Source: Xanthomonas melonis | GTDB lineage: Bacteria; Pseudomonadota; Gammaproteobacteria; Xanthomonadales; Xanthomonadaceae | DNA: 64,000 nucleotides | Direction: 5' to 3' | NCBI RefSeq assembly: GCF_020783655.1 | Contig: NZ_JAJGQH010000018.1 | Span: forward strand, 1-64,000 | Shown: positions 17,656-26,332 of the stretch, one piece after another | Layout of the letters: every line of letters starts with the position of its first letter | How positions within the stretch are numbered: the first letter of the stretch is position 1 | Translations under genes and position numbers: made by a program | The notes under the pieces: model-generated | Told to the model about the DNA's origin: nothing | Databases searched by the model: none | The model's input: the letters and a program-made list of their open reading frames with translations, nothing else

Positions 17656-17814
17656 TTATACCTTGCCGCGACGGAACATCGAGATCACGGCCAGGATCAG
17701 GAACACCACGAACAGGATCCAGGCGATGTTGGTCGCCGCACCGGCGATACCGCTGAAGCCCAGCACCGCAGCGATGATGGCGATGACGAAGAAGATGATG
17801 GCGTAATGCAGCAT
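17656..17814 (-). CDS. DUF1328 small membrane protein (YtjA family)
   Basis: A 52-residue protein made of two membrane segments ([19 protein letters not shown] and [19 protein letters not shown]) joined by SGIAGAAT and ending in RRGKV. Size and sequence match the DUF1328/YtjA family; function unknown. The ATG at 17814 has GGAAT upstream; the longer upstream frame has no membrane character and is not used. In Xanthomonas and Pseudomonas such genes are often stress-induced, but nothing here shows that. Confidence 0.9.
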   Translation of the reverse strand: MLHYAIIFFVIAIIAAVLGFSGIAGAATNIAWILFVVFLILAVISMFRRGKV

Positions 17815-17878
17815 GGCAATGATTCCAAAAGTTGTCGTGCCGAATCGGCGCAGACGTATCTTGTGGATCTGCCGGTCT

Positions 17879-18889
17879 TTACCGGGTGATGGCAATGTCG
17901 TTGGAAGATGAGGATCGCAGCCGGTTGAGCCCTTCTTCGATGCTGATCCTTGGCACATAGCCGAAGTCACGCTGTGCCGGCTGCATGCTGTACCAATGCG
18001 GCGTGCACAGCTGTTCCACCAGGAACCGCGTCAGCGGCACTTCGCCTGGCAGGCGCAACAGTGGCCACAGCGTTTCGCACACTGCACCGATCCGGTAGGC
18101 AGTCTTGAACGAGAGCGAGCGCGTCACCGCCGGTGCGTCCACCGCGGCCAGCAGGCGGTTGAGCAGTTCGCGCATCGGCAGCGGCTCGCCGTTGGAAATG
18201 AAGTAGGCCTTGCCTGCGCAGGCAGCGCCCACGGCAAGGTGCTCGAACGCGTCGAAGTGCGCCTGCGCTGCGTTGTCGATGTAGGTACTGTCCACCAGGT
18301 TGCTGCCGTCGCCCACCATGCGCAGCCGCCCGGCGCGCGCACGCGCGGCCAGGCGCGGCAGCAGGTGGTTGTCGCCCGGTCCCCAGATCAGGCGCGGACG
18401 CAGCGCCACGGTCGCCAGCTGCGCATCGTTGGCCGCAAGCACCGCACGCTCGGCGATCGCCTTGGTGGCCGCATACGCCGCACGCAGGTCTTCGCCATAC
18501 GGTACCTCGTCGGCTCCGAGCCCTTCCACTGGATTGGTGGCGCGGTGGGTGACGCTGGGGGTGGAGGTGTAGATCAGGCGGTGCACGCCTTGCGCGCGAC
18601 AGGCGTCGAGCACGTTCTGCGTGCCCACCACATTGGCCTGGTGATAGCTGTCGTAGCTGCCCCATGCACCGGCCTTGGCCGCGTTATGGAACACCGCATC
18701 GATGCCGGCAAACGCGTGGCGCACCGCCTGTGCGTCGGCCAGGTCGCCACGGATCTGGCCCACTCCCAGGCTCTGCAACACAGGGTAATCGCCGCGCTGG
18801 AAGCTCACGACCTCGTGCCCACGCTCTCGCAAGCCGCGGCACAACGCCTGGCCGAGAAATCCGCCACCACCAGTCACCAATACCTTCAT
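17879..18889 (-). CDS. oleD: OleD, NADPH-dependent 2-alkyl-3-ketoacid reductase
   Basis: A 336-residue short-chain/3-beta-HSD-type dehydrogenase. In the olefin pathway it reduces the 2-alkyl-3-ketoacid made by OleA to the 2-alkyl-3-hydroxyacid. The nucleotide-binding motif TGGGGFLGQ is at residues 6-14, and the catalytic pair is Y139 and K143 ([10 protein letters not shown]), with a Ser/Thr in TSTPSVT. It lies 99 bp downstream of oleC on the same strand. The call rests on family and on the complete oleABCD set around it. Confidence 0.95.
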   Translation of the reverse strand: MKVLVTGGGGFLGQALCRGLRERGHEVVSFQRGDYPVLQSLGVGQIRGDLADAQAVRHAFAGIDAVFHNAAKAGAWGSYDSYHQANVVGTQNVLDACRAQGVHRLIYTSTPSVTHRATNPVEGLGADEVPYGEDLRAAYAATKAIAERAVLAANDAQLATVALRPRLIWGPGDNHLLPRLAARARAGRLRMVGDGSNLVDSTYIDNAAQAHFDAFEHLAVGAACAGKAYFISNGEPLPMRELLNRLLAAVDAPAVTRSLSFKTAYRIGAVCETLWPLLRLPGEVPLTRFLVEQLCTPHWYSMQPAQRDFGYVPRISIEEGLNRLRSSSSNDIAITR

Positions 18890-18988
18890 CGCACCGCACC
18901 TCTTCTCTGAGGGACGACACCATAGCCGGACGCAGCCGACTTGGCGATCTGCCCGTCGATGTGCGGTCTGCAGTCTGTCGTCTACCGT

Positions 18989-20650
18989 TTATCCAAGTTG
19001 CTGCGCCGCCCAGACAGCCAGTTTCTCCCGGCCGATCTTGGCGTTGTGGCGAATATCCACCGGGAAGCCCGGATGGCGCAGGAAATCGACGATTCCCGCA
19101 GTGAGCGGATGCGCGGCAGCGGCAACACGCAGTCGCTGTTCGAACTCCTCCAGCTCCAACGGGCTGGACATGCAGGCGTAACCGTCCAGTTCGTAGCACA
19201 GCACCGGACGCTGCCGGCCGATCTCGCCCAGACCCACCAGCGCGCTGCGCCACATTCCGGGCAACGCATTGAAGATCGGCTCCACCTGCTCGGTGTAGAG
19301 CGGGCCCTGCGCGGTCTCCACGCGCTGCGTCTTGCGGCCGCAGAACCACAAGCGTCCTTCCGCATCGAAATAGCCGACATCGCCCATGCGGTGCACGGTG
19401 CGCTCGCTGCCATCGCTGCGGCGTTCGCGGATCTTGGCGATGCGCGTGGCGGCGTCGCGGTTGAAGTAGGTATCGGTGGCGGTGGGGCCGGCCACGGTGA
19501 TCTCGCCGATCTGGCCCACTGCCAGCTCGCGCACGCCGCTCCAGTCGGCAATCGGCGCATCGTCGATGGCGATGATGCGCACCTCGTTCGGCGCGACCAC
19601 CTGGCCCACGCAGGTACCGGCGCCGGCTTCGGTGGCTGCGCGCGTGGCCTCCAGCGTGCGGCCTTCGATGGCCGCCACCGGCAGACACTCGGTCGCGCCG
19701 TAAGGGGTCCAGAACTGCGCATCGGCCGGCAGCAGCGCGCGCATCTTCGCCACCACATCCGGTGGCACCGGCGCCCCGGCCGAGGTGGCCAGGCGCACGT
19801 TGGGCAGCGGCTGACCATACTCTGCGAGCACGCGCATCAGCGCCGGCGAACCGAACAACTGGGTCACGCCGAAGCGCGTGATCGCATCGTGCAGCTTGCG
19901 CGGGTCGGCCGTGGCCGGGCGGGTCGGATCCATGTCCGGAATCACCGAGGTCAGGCCCAGCGCCGGGTCGAACAAGGCGAACGGCGGAAACGTCGGCAGG
20001 TCCACGCCGCCGGGCTGCATGCCGAACGCGTTGCGCAGCAACTCGATCTGCCCGACGAAATGCCGATGCCGGTACACCACACCCTTGGGCACGCCGGTCG
20101 AGCCGCTGGTGAACAGGATCGCGGCCACGTCGTCCGGCGCGGTATCGGCCAATTGACTGCCGGCGCCGGCGCCATCGCGTTCCACCCGCGCCAGCGTCAC
20201 CCCGCCCCAGCCGTAGCGACCGCCGACGGTGACGATGCGTCTGGCAGAGCGCGCCCAGCGCAGCAGGCGCCGCGCAAGCTGTGCCAGCGGGATGCCGATG
20301 AAGGCCTGCGGCTGCGCTTCGTCCAGGCACTGCTTGAGCGCGCGCTTGTCGATACCCGGATCCACCAGCACCGGCACCGCGCCGGCCTTGAACAGCGCGA
20401 ACATCAGCAGGAAGAACTCGGGCGACGGCCGCACCATCACCACAGTGCGCATGCCGCGGCCAATGCCATGCACACCGAGCCCGGCCGCGATCGCGTCGCT
20501 GCGTGCGTCCAGTTGGGCATAACTCAGGGTCACGTCGTAGGCGGCCAATCCGTCGGGTCCACGGCGTCCCGGGCAGCGGATGGCGATCTGGTCGGGGCGC
20601 TCGCGCGCCAGCTGCGGCAGCGTGGCCGCGATATTGCAGAGACTGGTCAT
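18989..20650 (-). CDS. oleC: OleC, beta-lactone synthetase (AMP-ligase fold)
   Basis: A 553-residue member of the acyl-CoA synthetase/AMP-ligase superfamily. OleC uses ATP to convert the syn- or anti-2-alkyl-3-hydroxyacid to a cis or trans beta-lactone. The AMP-binding loop TSGSTGVPKG is at residues 181-190, with later conserved elements TPYGATECLPVA and GDVGYFDAEGRLWFCGRK. The start is at ATG 20650 (MTSLCNIAATLP); the frame is open further upstream but without similarity. Upstream neighbour on the other strand is the ykgJ-type gene. Confidence 0.95.
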   Translation of the reverse strand: MTSLCNIAATLPQLARERPDQIAIRCPGRRGPDGLAAYDVTLSYAQLDARSDAIAAGLGVHGIGRGMRTVVMVRPSPEFFLLMFALFKAGAVPVLVDPGIDKRALKQCLDEAQPQAFIGIPLAQLARRLLRWARSARRIVTVGGRYGWGGVTLARVERDGAGAGSQLADTAPDDVAAILFTSGSTGVPKGVVYRHRHFVGQIELLRNAFGMQPGGVDLPTFPPFALFDPALGLTSVIPDMDPTRPATADPRKLHDAITRFGVTQLFGSPALMRVLAEYGQPLPNVRLATSAGAPVPPDVVAKMRALLPADAQFWTPYGATECLPVAAIEGRTLEATRAATEAGAGTCVGQVVAPNEVRIIAIDDAPIADWSGVRELAVGQIGEITVAGPTATDTYFNRDAATRIAKIRERRSDGSERTVHRMGDVGYFDAEGRLWFCGRKTQRVETAQGPLYTEQVEPIFNALPGMWRSALVGLGEIGRQRPVLCYELDGYACMSSPLELEEFEQRLRVAAAAHPLTAGIVDFLRHPGFPVDIRHNAKIGREKLAVWAAQQLG

Positions 20651-21003
20651 TGCCCGATTATCGCGGATAAGGCGGTGCGCACGGGAACTCCATGCTATGT
20701 CGTCATGCCTGCACCTTCGCATCCGGCCAGACGCTGCGTCGGTGATGCGCAGCCCAGGCAGGCCCGTCCGCCTGCAAGGCTTCACCACGCTTGCCATTCC
20801 GGGGCGTCCTGCCGTCGCATCGGCCGATCGGCAGTACTGCGGACGCGCTGTCGATCCGGTTCGGCACCTCGGCCGCAGGTGGCAGGCACTGCCAGCGCGT
20901 GAACCGCTAAGAGCGCCGCAGCGCGCACTCTTGTTTCGCGGCGCAATTCGGTCAGAATGCCGCGCTCTCCACGTTCGTTTTGCCGCGCAAGGCCCGGCAT
21001 GCC
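20651..21003. other. Divergent intergenic region oleC / ykgJ-type gene
   Basis: 353 bp that should hold the oleC promoter and the promoter of the plus-strand cysteine-cluster gene. No repeat, operator or RNA motif stood out. Confidence 0.5.
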
Positions 21004-21387
21004 ATGGCACATCCCTGCCTTACCTGCGGCGCCTGCTGCGCCTATTTCCGCGTCAGCTTCCACTGGAGCGAAACCGATCCGGCGTTGGGCGGCAGGGTGC
21101 CGATCGAATTGACCGATGCGCTGCGCACCCATGAACGGGTGATGCGCGGCACGTCGCAGTCGCAGCCGCGCTGCATTGCGCTGGATGCCGATATCGGCCG
21201 CTACAGCCGCTGCAGCATCCACGACCGCCGCCCGTCGTCCTGCGCGGCGGTGCCGGCCTCGCTGGAATTCGGGCAGCGCAGCGCGCAATGCGACAAATCG
21301 CGCCTGGCGCACGGCCTGCATGCGTTGACCGAGGCCGACTGGGTCGGCGTGGACGACGCGCAACGCAATCCGCTGCCAACGCTGTAA
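21004..21387 (+). CDS. YkgJ-family cysteine-cluster protein
   Basis: A 127-residue protein with the family signature near its N terminus (CLTCGACCAYFR, residues 5-16) and further conserved cysteines (RCIALD, RCSIHDRRPSSCAAV, QCDKSR). These clusters are thought to bind zinc or an Fe-S centre. The biochemical role is unknown. The start is the ATG at 21004; an upstream in-frame start at 20980 is less likely. It is inserted on the opposite strand between oleC and oleB, so it is unlikely to belong to the olefin pathway. Confidence 0.88.
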   Translation: MAHPCLTCGACCAYFRVSFHWSETDPALGGRVPIELTDALRTHERVMRGTSQSQPRCIALDADIGRYSRCSIHDRRPSSCAAVPASLEFGQRSAQCDKSRLAHGLHALTEADWVGVDDAQRNPLPTL

Positions 21388-21523
21388 GGTTCCGACGCAC
21401 GCCGCGCGCCGGGGTGTCGAGTGACGGACACTGGCATGACAGAGGCCATGCCACGCCGCTAAGGGAACGGCACCAGGTGACCGCGCTTCATGCACGATGC
21501 GCTGGCATGCGTGGCGACCGCTC

Positions 21524-22441
21524 TTACAGCGGATTTCGCTCCAGAAACGCGCGAATGGCCGGCACCAGCACCTCGTGCTTGTCTTCCAGCACGTAGTGAT
21601 TGGCATCGTCGAACGCGGTGACCTCGGCCTGCGGAAGCGCACGGCGGAAGCCGGCCAGGAAATGCTTGTCGAAGCAGATGTCGCGCAGGCCCCAGGCGAT
21701 GAAGGCCGGGCGATCGGCAAACGAGGCAAGCGCCTGTGCAGAGCGCTCCAGCAACGACCATCCCCTGTCGGCCGGCGACAGCGGAATGTCCTGCATGAAA
21801 CGGATGGTGGAGATGCGGTTGCGCCAGCTGTCGTACGGCGCCACATAGGCGCGCCGCACATCGGCAGGCATCCGCCGCGACACGCCCAGCCACGACGCAC
21901 CGGACGAAAACGCATTGAAGGTGCGGATGAACCATTCGCCCGGCCCCCAATGCCGGCCCATCGCGATCTGCCATGGCATCGGCTTTTCCGGCGGCAGTGG
22001 GAACGCCGCCGTGTTGGTGATGACCAGGCGCTTGACCTGCGCATGGTGCGACAGCGCCCAACCGAAGCCGATCATGCCGCCCCAGTCGTGCACCGCCAGC
22101 GTGACCGGGCCGGTGATGCCCAGGTGCCGCAGCAGCGTGTCCAGATCGTCCACGCGCGATTGCAGGGTGTAGTCGTAGCGCGGCTGCGCATCGGCTGCAT
22201 CGTCGGGCTTGTCGGACAGGCCCATGCCGATGTGATCCGGCACGATGCAGCGGTAGCGATCGGACAAGCCGCTCACCAGATGCCGCCACAGATAGCTCCA
22301 CGAGGGATTGCCGTGCAGCATGACAATCACTTCCGCAGCAGCCGCCTCGCCATCGCGCGGGCCTTCGTCCAGATACGACATCGCAATGCCGGGCCGCACC
22401 TCGAGGCGCTTGGGAGTGAAGGGGTAGCCGGGGTAGTTCAT
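21524..22441 (-). CDS. oleB: OleB, beta-lactone decarboxylase (haloalkane dehalogenase fold)
   Basis: A 305-residue alpha/beta hydrolase. OleB decarboxylates the beta-lactone to the long-chain olefin and CO2. The nucleophile is D119 in VHDWGG, the oxyanion motif HGNPS is at residues 43-47, and the catalytic His is in DANHYVLED near the C terminus. Asp rather than Ser as nucleophile matches the haloalkane dehalogenase branch to which OleB belongs. In this window it is separated from oleA by a Fic gene and a small ORF. Confidence 0.95.
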   Translation of the reverse strand: MNYPGYPFTPKRLEVRPGIAMSYLDEGPRDGEAAAAEVIVMLHGNPSWSYLWRHLVSGLSDRYRCIVPDHIGMGLSDKPDDAADAQPRYDYTLQSRVDDLDTLLRHLGITGPVTLAVHDWGGMIGFGWALSHHAQVKRLVITNTAAFPLPPEKPMPWQIAMGRHWGPGEWFIRTFNAFSSGASWLGVSRRMPADVRRAYVAPYDSWRNRISTIRFMQDIPLSPADRGWSLLERSAQALASFADRPAFIAWGLRDICFDKHFLAGFRRALPQAEVTAFDDANHYVLEDKHEVLVPAIRAFLERNPL

Positions 22442-22462
22442 GTAAATCGCATCCGATCCAGA

Positions 22463-22795
22463 TCAAAGGAACTCGCGCCTTGCGGGCGTCCACCCACCTC
22501 GCGCAGAGAAGAAATCGCGCTCGTCGCGCTGACGGCCAACCACGAAGACCGCGTCGACATCACGATGGATGATCGCGCTCCTGTCCACGTCACCGGGCTT
22601 GCCCGACACGTTCTCGCCCTTCAACTTCAGCAGGGCGGTACCGCGAGCGGAATGCTCGGCCGCAGACACCACCAAATGAGGGCAGAAGTCGTCCTCCTCC
22701 CAGCGATAGGGAACGGTACCCAACTGGGCATCGCGCCGCCGCGGCAGACCGATCAAGATTTGGCCATCGAGCTGGTCGTCTTCTTGCTCATGCAT
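22463..22795 (-). CDS. Hypothetical 110-residue protein coupled to the Fic gene
   Basis: A charged protein (MHEQEDDQLDGQILIG at the start, many Asp/Glu/Arg) without signal peptide or membrane segment. Its ATG overlaps the stop of the Fic gene, in the sequence ATGCATGAGC, so it could be translationally coupled. It ends 22 bp before the oleB start. I recognise no family. Position suggests a partner of the Fic protein, or simply the remainder of an older gene whose start was lost when the Fic segment arrived. The coding status is uncertain. Confidence 0.4.
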   Translation of the reverse strand: MHEQEDDQLDGQILIGLPRRRDAQLGTVPYRWEEDDFCPHLVVSAAEHSARGTALLKLKGENVSGKPGDVDRSAIIHRDVDAVFVVGRQRDERDFFSARGGWTPARREFL

Positions 22796-23951
22796 TCTGT
22801 TCCACACTCCGTGCAGGTATGTGGTAGGCAGGCAACTGATTGTCGTCATTGGACAGCAAGCGAAGGAATGCCGGATGCAGGAATAGCTTTTCCTTTCCCA
22901 GGCGCTGCTCCTGCAGCACACCGATGTTTGTCAGCTCTTTGAGATGTCGTGCGGCGGTCTGGCGCGTGACCTCCGCCATGTCGACGACATTCTGGATGCG
23001 GCAGTAAGGCTGGTTGAAAATCACCTCCACCAACTCCCGGCTATAGGCCTTGGGCGCGTGATCACGAATGTAGTCCCGGGCTTGCGTCTCCAGCCCACGA
23101 ATCGCCTGGATCTTCGCCGTCGTCCATGCGGCGGTTTCGGCAACCGCAGCCAGCATGTAGTGAATCCATTCGGCCCAGTGGCCATGCCGCGTCACATCCA
23201 GCAGCAGGCGATAGTAGTCGCTGCGGTGGCGGATGATGTAGCGAGAGAGATAGAGCACAGGCAGATCGAGCAAGCCCTGCTCGATGAGCATCAGCAAGTT
23301 CAGTACCCGCCCGGTGCGGCCATTGCCATCGGTGAACGGGTGGATCGCTTCGAATTGATAGTGCGCGACAGCCATGCGAATCAATGGATCGACGTCGGTG
23401 TTCTCATGGATGAAGCGTTCCCAGTTGGCCAGTTTGTCGCGCAACAGCGTTTCGCCAACCGGCGGCGTATAGATGACCTGCTGGATCTGGTCATTGGCCA
23501 GCGCAGTCCCGGGCACGCGACGGATCTGCATCTGCACCGCCTTGATACGGCTGCAGACGACGACCGCGGTGTCCGTGCACAAGGGCCGCTGCCGTAGCGA
23601 CTGAAATCCTTCGTAGAGCGCACTGCGGTAACGCAACGCTTCCTTGGTGGCAGGCTTTTGTGCCTTGTCCTGATCTTCGGCGTAGCGGAACAGTTCGTCC
23701 GTCGTCGTCACGATGTTCTCGATCTCGGAACTGGCCTGCGCCTCCAGGATCGGAATGGTATTGATCAACACCGTAGGATTTGGCAACAACGCTGTTGCCT
23801 GCTTCAGTTCGGCCAATGCAGTTCGCGCAGTGATGCAGGCCTTGAGCAGGCTCCGTGTCTCGATATCTCCCGCTGGCGGAAGCAGCGGGAGATCGTTGTA
23901 AGGGAGCTCAGAGTTAAACGTCGACACGCTTTCCATGCCTGCCTCGCTCAT
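22788..23951 (-). CDS. Class II Fic-domain protein with winged-helix C terminus
   Basis: About 387 residues. Fic proteins usually transfer AMP from ATP to hydroxyl groups on target proteins. The motif HPFTDGNGRTGR (H at about residue 204) is complete. An inhibitory motif (S/T)xxxE(G/N) is seen as SSEIEN (about residues 74-79) upstream of the Fic core, defining a class II, self-inhibited enzyme. An N-terminal DUF4172-like helix region precedes it, and the C terminus (RIQNVVDMAEVTRQTAARHLKEL) is a winged helix-turn-helix. The start is set at ATG 23951; 23978 and 23936 are also possible. It sits between oleA and oleB, with an AT-rich flank, and looks like an acquired cassette. Confidence 0.9.
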   Translation of the reverse strand: MSEAGMESVSTFNSELPYNDLPLLPPAGDIETRSLLKACITARTALAELKQATALLPNPTVLINTIPILEAQASSEIENIVTTTDELFRYAEDQDKAQKPATKEALRYRSALYEGFQSLRQRPLCTDTAVVVCSRIKAVQMQIRRVPGTALANDQIQQVIYTPPVGETLLRDKLANWERFIHENTDVDPLIRMAVAHYQFEAIHPFTDGNGRTGRVLNLLMLIEQGLLDLPVLYLSRYIIRHRSDYYRLLLDVTRHGHWAEWIHYMLAAVAETAAWTTAKIQAIRGLETQARDYIRDHAPKAYSRELVEVIFNQPYCRIQNVVDMAEVTRQTAARHLKELTNIGVLQEQRLGKEKLFLHPAFLRLLSNDDNQLPAYHIPARSVEQNA

Positions 23952-24021
23952 GTTCTTCAAGCGAACATGATGCTGCAACGTGTACTAAAAATCCATTTTT
24001 TTTAACACGTCCCGCAAGGAC

Positions 24022-25038
24022 TCACCAAACCACTTCCGCCATCGAGCAGTTCAGCCCCGAGCCAATGCCCAGCAGCGCGATCCGGTCGCCCTTCTTCAGC
24101 CGGCCCAGCTCCTTGAGCTTGCTCAGCACGATCGGCACCGACGCCGGGCCGATATTGCCGTGCTCGCCGAAGATGGTCATGACCTTGGCCGGGTCGATGC
24201 CGAACGACTTCACGAACGCGGCGGTATGCGGGCGGCTGACCTGGTGGATGACGAACTGGTCCAGCTCTTCGACCGCCCAGCCCAGCGCCTGACGGGCGGC
24301 CAGGAAGGTCTTCTGCGCCAGCTTGATGCCTTCGATCAGCAGCAGGCGGGTGTCGGTGACCATGCGGTCCAGGTTGCCCCGGCACAGCTTGTTCCACTCG
24401 GTGGCCGAGCGGGTCACGCCGCCCTTGTAGCGCGGTGCGTCCGGCACCAGCTCCGAGCGCGCCATCACCATGGCGGCGGCGCCGCAGCCCAGGGTCAGCG
24501 CGGCCAGCTCGTTGCGGAACTCTTCTTCGGTGACATCCGGCGAGGTCATGCGTTCCAGGGTCTTTTCATAGACCAGGTTCGCCGTTTCGCCATCGACGAC
24601 CAGCGCGTAGTCGATCTCGCCGCGCTCGAGCATGCGTGCGGCGATATCCATGCCGTTGATGAAGGCCAGGCAGGCGTTGGCCACATCGAAGGTGACGCAG
24701 TGGTCGCCCACGCCCAGGTTGCCGGACACGATGGAGGCCGTGGACGGCTCCAGGTAGTCGCGGCTCACCGAGGTGTTGACCAGCAGGCCGATCTTCTCGA
24801 TGCCGATCCCGGCATCGATCAGCGCCTTGCGCGCGGCCTGGGTGGCCGCATCGGAGGCCTGGACATCCTGGTCCCACAAGCGCCGTGCATGGATACCGGC
24901 AACATCGCCCAACACGTCGGTCTTGATGCCGAGACGGTCGTAGGTCGGTTGCAGGCGCTCGTTGATTTCCTTGGAAGTCAGCGTATGCGGCGCATCAATG
25001 TGCGCCAGTCCCGCGATGGAGACATTCTGGAAGAGCAT
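24022..25038 (-). CDS. oleA: OleA, long-chain acyl-CoA head-to-head condensing enzyme
   Basis: A 338-residue thiolase-fold enzyme. OleA performs a non-decarboxylative Claisen condensation of two fatty acyl-CoAs to a 2-alkyl-3-ketoacid, the first step of olefin synthesis. The nucleophile is C123 (NACLAF), the catalytic base E97 (RDYLEPSTAS), and the His/Asn pair is in VIHQVSR and EHGNIGPAS. These correspond to Cys143 and Glu117 in the tagged numbering of the X. campestris OleA structure. It differs from FabH by the Glu and by its chain length. First gene of the cluster, 70 bp upstream of the Fic start. Confidence 0.97.
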   Translation of the reverse strand: MLFQNVSIAGLAHIDAPHTLTSKEINERLQPTYDRLGIKTDVLGDVAGIHARRLWDQDVQASDAATQAARKALIDAGIGIEKIGLLVNTSVSRDYLEPSTASIVSGNLGVGDHCVTFDVANACLAFINGMDIAARMLERGEIDYALVVDGETANLVYEKTLERMTSPDVTEEEFRNELAALTLGCGAAAMVMARSELVPDAPRYKGGVTRSATEWNKLCRGNLDRMVTDTRLLLIEGIKLAQKTFLAARQALGWAVEELDQFVIHQVSRPHTAAFVKSFGIDPAKVMTIFGEHGNIGPASVPIVLSKLKELGRLKKGDRIALLGIGSGLNCSMAEVVW

Positions 25039-25139
25039 CGAAGTAGCGCCATGGCGTCAGGCGAGGGGGCGCTAGTCTAGCTGCTGGCCGGTTTTACCGC
25101 ATCTTTACAATTGAATCGCCGCCTGCCCAGCCCAACGGT

Positions 25140-25460
25140 TCAGCGCGGCGGGCAGCGGAAGGCGGTGAAACGCTGGCTGCCCTCGGCCGGCTGGCCCTGG
25201 GCCTGTACGGCATTGGCGTTGGCCCCCGGTGCCTCGTTGCGCGCCAGGGTTTCCAGTTCCTCCTGCACGCGCAGCGGATTACGGTTGTAGAAGCCGACCT
25301 TGCTCTTGACCGATACCACCACCTCGCCCTGCTGCTGACAGCCCGCCGGGGCGGGGCCTGCGGGGAGAACCCGCACCGTCTTGCCGCTTTGTTCGATCGG
25401 CACCCAGGTACAGGCGGCGGCAGTCGTGGCAACCAGAACGGACAGCATCAGCACGCGCAT
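25140..25460 (-). CDS. DUF4156 lipoprotein
   Basis: A 106-residue lipoprotein. The signal and lipobox are MRVLMLSVLVATTAAAC with mature Cys17. The rest has the DUF4156 pattern: GCQQQGEVVVSVKSK, then a short loop, then LETLARNEAPGANANAV. Function unknown; members are small periplasmic lipoproteins, often outer-membrane anchored. It is divergent from the sigma-54-promoted gene at 25844, with a 383-bp gap. Confidence 0.88.
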   Translation of the reverse strand: MRVLMLSVLVATTAAACTWVPIEQSGKTVRVLPAGPAPAGCQQQGEVVVSVKSKVGFYNRNPLRVQEELETLARNEAPGANANAVQAQGQPAEGSQRFTAFRCPPR

Positions 25461-25615
25461 ACGTCTTCACACCTGAGGGCAAAGCCGGATTGTGCCGCAG
25501 TCCAGTGGCAGTCAGGCACGCCAGTCTGCCTTGCCGACACACCGCATTCAGTCCGCACGCACCCGCCGGAACGCGTGGCGTTGCGGGCGATGTGGCGTGT
25601 CCGTTGCCGCACACA

Positions 25616-25639
25616 TGTCCGCGTGTCCGGACGCGGACA
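25616..25639. promoter_or_regulatory. Candidate enhancer (activator) site
   Basis: Perfect 9-bp arms TGTCCGCGT and ACGCGGACA flank GTCCGG; another TGTCCG copy lies at about 25599. The repeat is 71-94 bp upstream of the predicted sigma-54 start at about 25710, where bacterial enhancer-binding proteins usually sit. It shares the GTCYGC half-site with the repeats at 30085-30127. Confidence 0.55.
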
Positions 25640-25682
25640 CCAAGCAAAGCACAAAATACCCTTATAAAACAGTCACATGTGA

Positions 25683-25699
25683 TTGGCACACGGCTTGCT
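25683..25699 (+). promoter_or_regulatory. Sigma-54 promoter
   Basis: TTGGCACACGGCTTGCT matches the -24/-12 consensus (TTGGCACG-N4-TTGCW) at all but one position, with the required 10 bp between GG (25685-25686) and GC (25697-25698). It points to the gene at 25844. Confidence 0.75.
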
Positions 25700-25843
25700 C
25701 TGATTTCACTGCGTCCAGACCCCTTCGCCGAAAATGACTTTTAGCTGAACAATCATCAGGACGCGACGAAAGTTCTTGCACATACCGAAACGGTGTACTA
25801 CCTTACTACCACACCACTGATCACCCACACCAAGAGACCCGCC

Positions 25844-26305
25844 ATGAACACCCAGACCCTGCGCCTCGCCCTCTCCGCCGCCCTGATCGCCGGTTCCTCC
25901 CTGGCCGGCTTTGCACATGCCGGCACCCTGACCACGCTGGACACCGTGCAGGTGCGCCCGTCCGCGGACCAGATCGCCCAGCAGACGCTGGAGCGCAACA
26001 GCGACATCCGGACCCTCGCCGCCGTGCAGGTGCGGCCTTCCGCCGAGCAGCTGGCCGCGCTGGCCGCCGAACTGGCCGGCCCGCGCGTGGTCACTCTGGC
26101 AGCGGTGCAGGTCCGTCCGTCGGCCGAGCAGCGGGCCGAGAGCATCGTCCACAGCGCCGCCGCAACCGCACAGGCAGCTTCGCGCCAGGCCGCCGCTGTG
26201 ATCGGCGCGCTGGTGGGCGAGGTCATCGTGAAGCTGCCGGTCCCGCAGCTGCAGCCCTCGCCGGTCGAACTGGAAGCGCTGATCAGCGCCGCCGCAAGCC
26301 TCTGA
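25844..26305 (+). CDS. Small exported protein with three VQVRPSA motifs
   Basis: A 153-residue protein of unknown function. A signal peptide (MNTQTLRLALSAALIAGSSL then AGFAHA) is followed by three copies of VQVRPSA(D/E)Q (about residues 35-43, 60-68 and 87-95), spaced by Ala-rich helical linkers; the C-terminal part (VIVKLPVPQLQPSPVELEAL) is hydrophobic. No cysteines are present. The start is the ATG at 25844 rather than the alternative at 25793, because the signal peptide begins there. A sigma-54 promoter lies 145 bp upstream. I know no family for it; it appears restricted to xanthomonads. Confidence 0.82.
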   Translation: MNTQTLRLALSAALIAGSSLAGFAHAGTLTTLDTVQVRPSADQIAQQTLERNSDIRTLAAVQVRPSAEQLAALAAELAGPRVVTLAAVQVRPSAEQRAESIVHSAAATAQAASRQAAAVIGALVGEVIVKLPVPQLQPSPVELEALISAAASL

Positions 26306-26332
26306 GCCACGCGCGCCGCTACACTTGCGCGC

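Larger units (their letters stand above)
25461..25843. other. Divergent intergenic region with sigma-54 promoter and palindrome
   Basis: No gene. It contains an inverted repeat at 25616-25639 and a sigma-54 promoter at 25683-25699 (both listed separately), leaving a leader of about 134 bp before the start codon at 25844. A short AT-rich stretch lies at 25650-25670. Confidence 0.7.
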
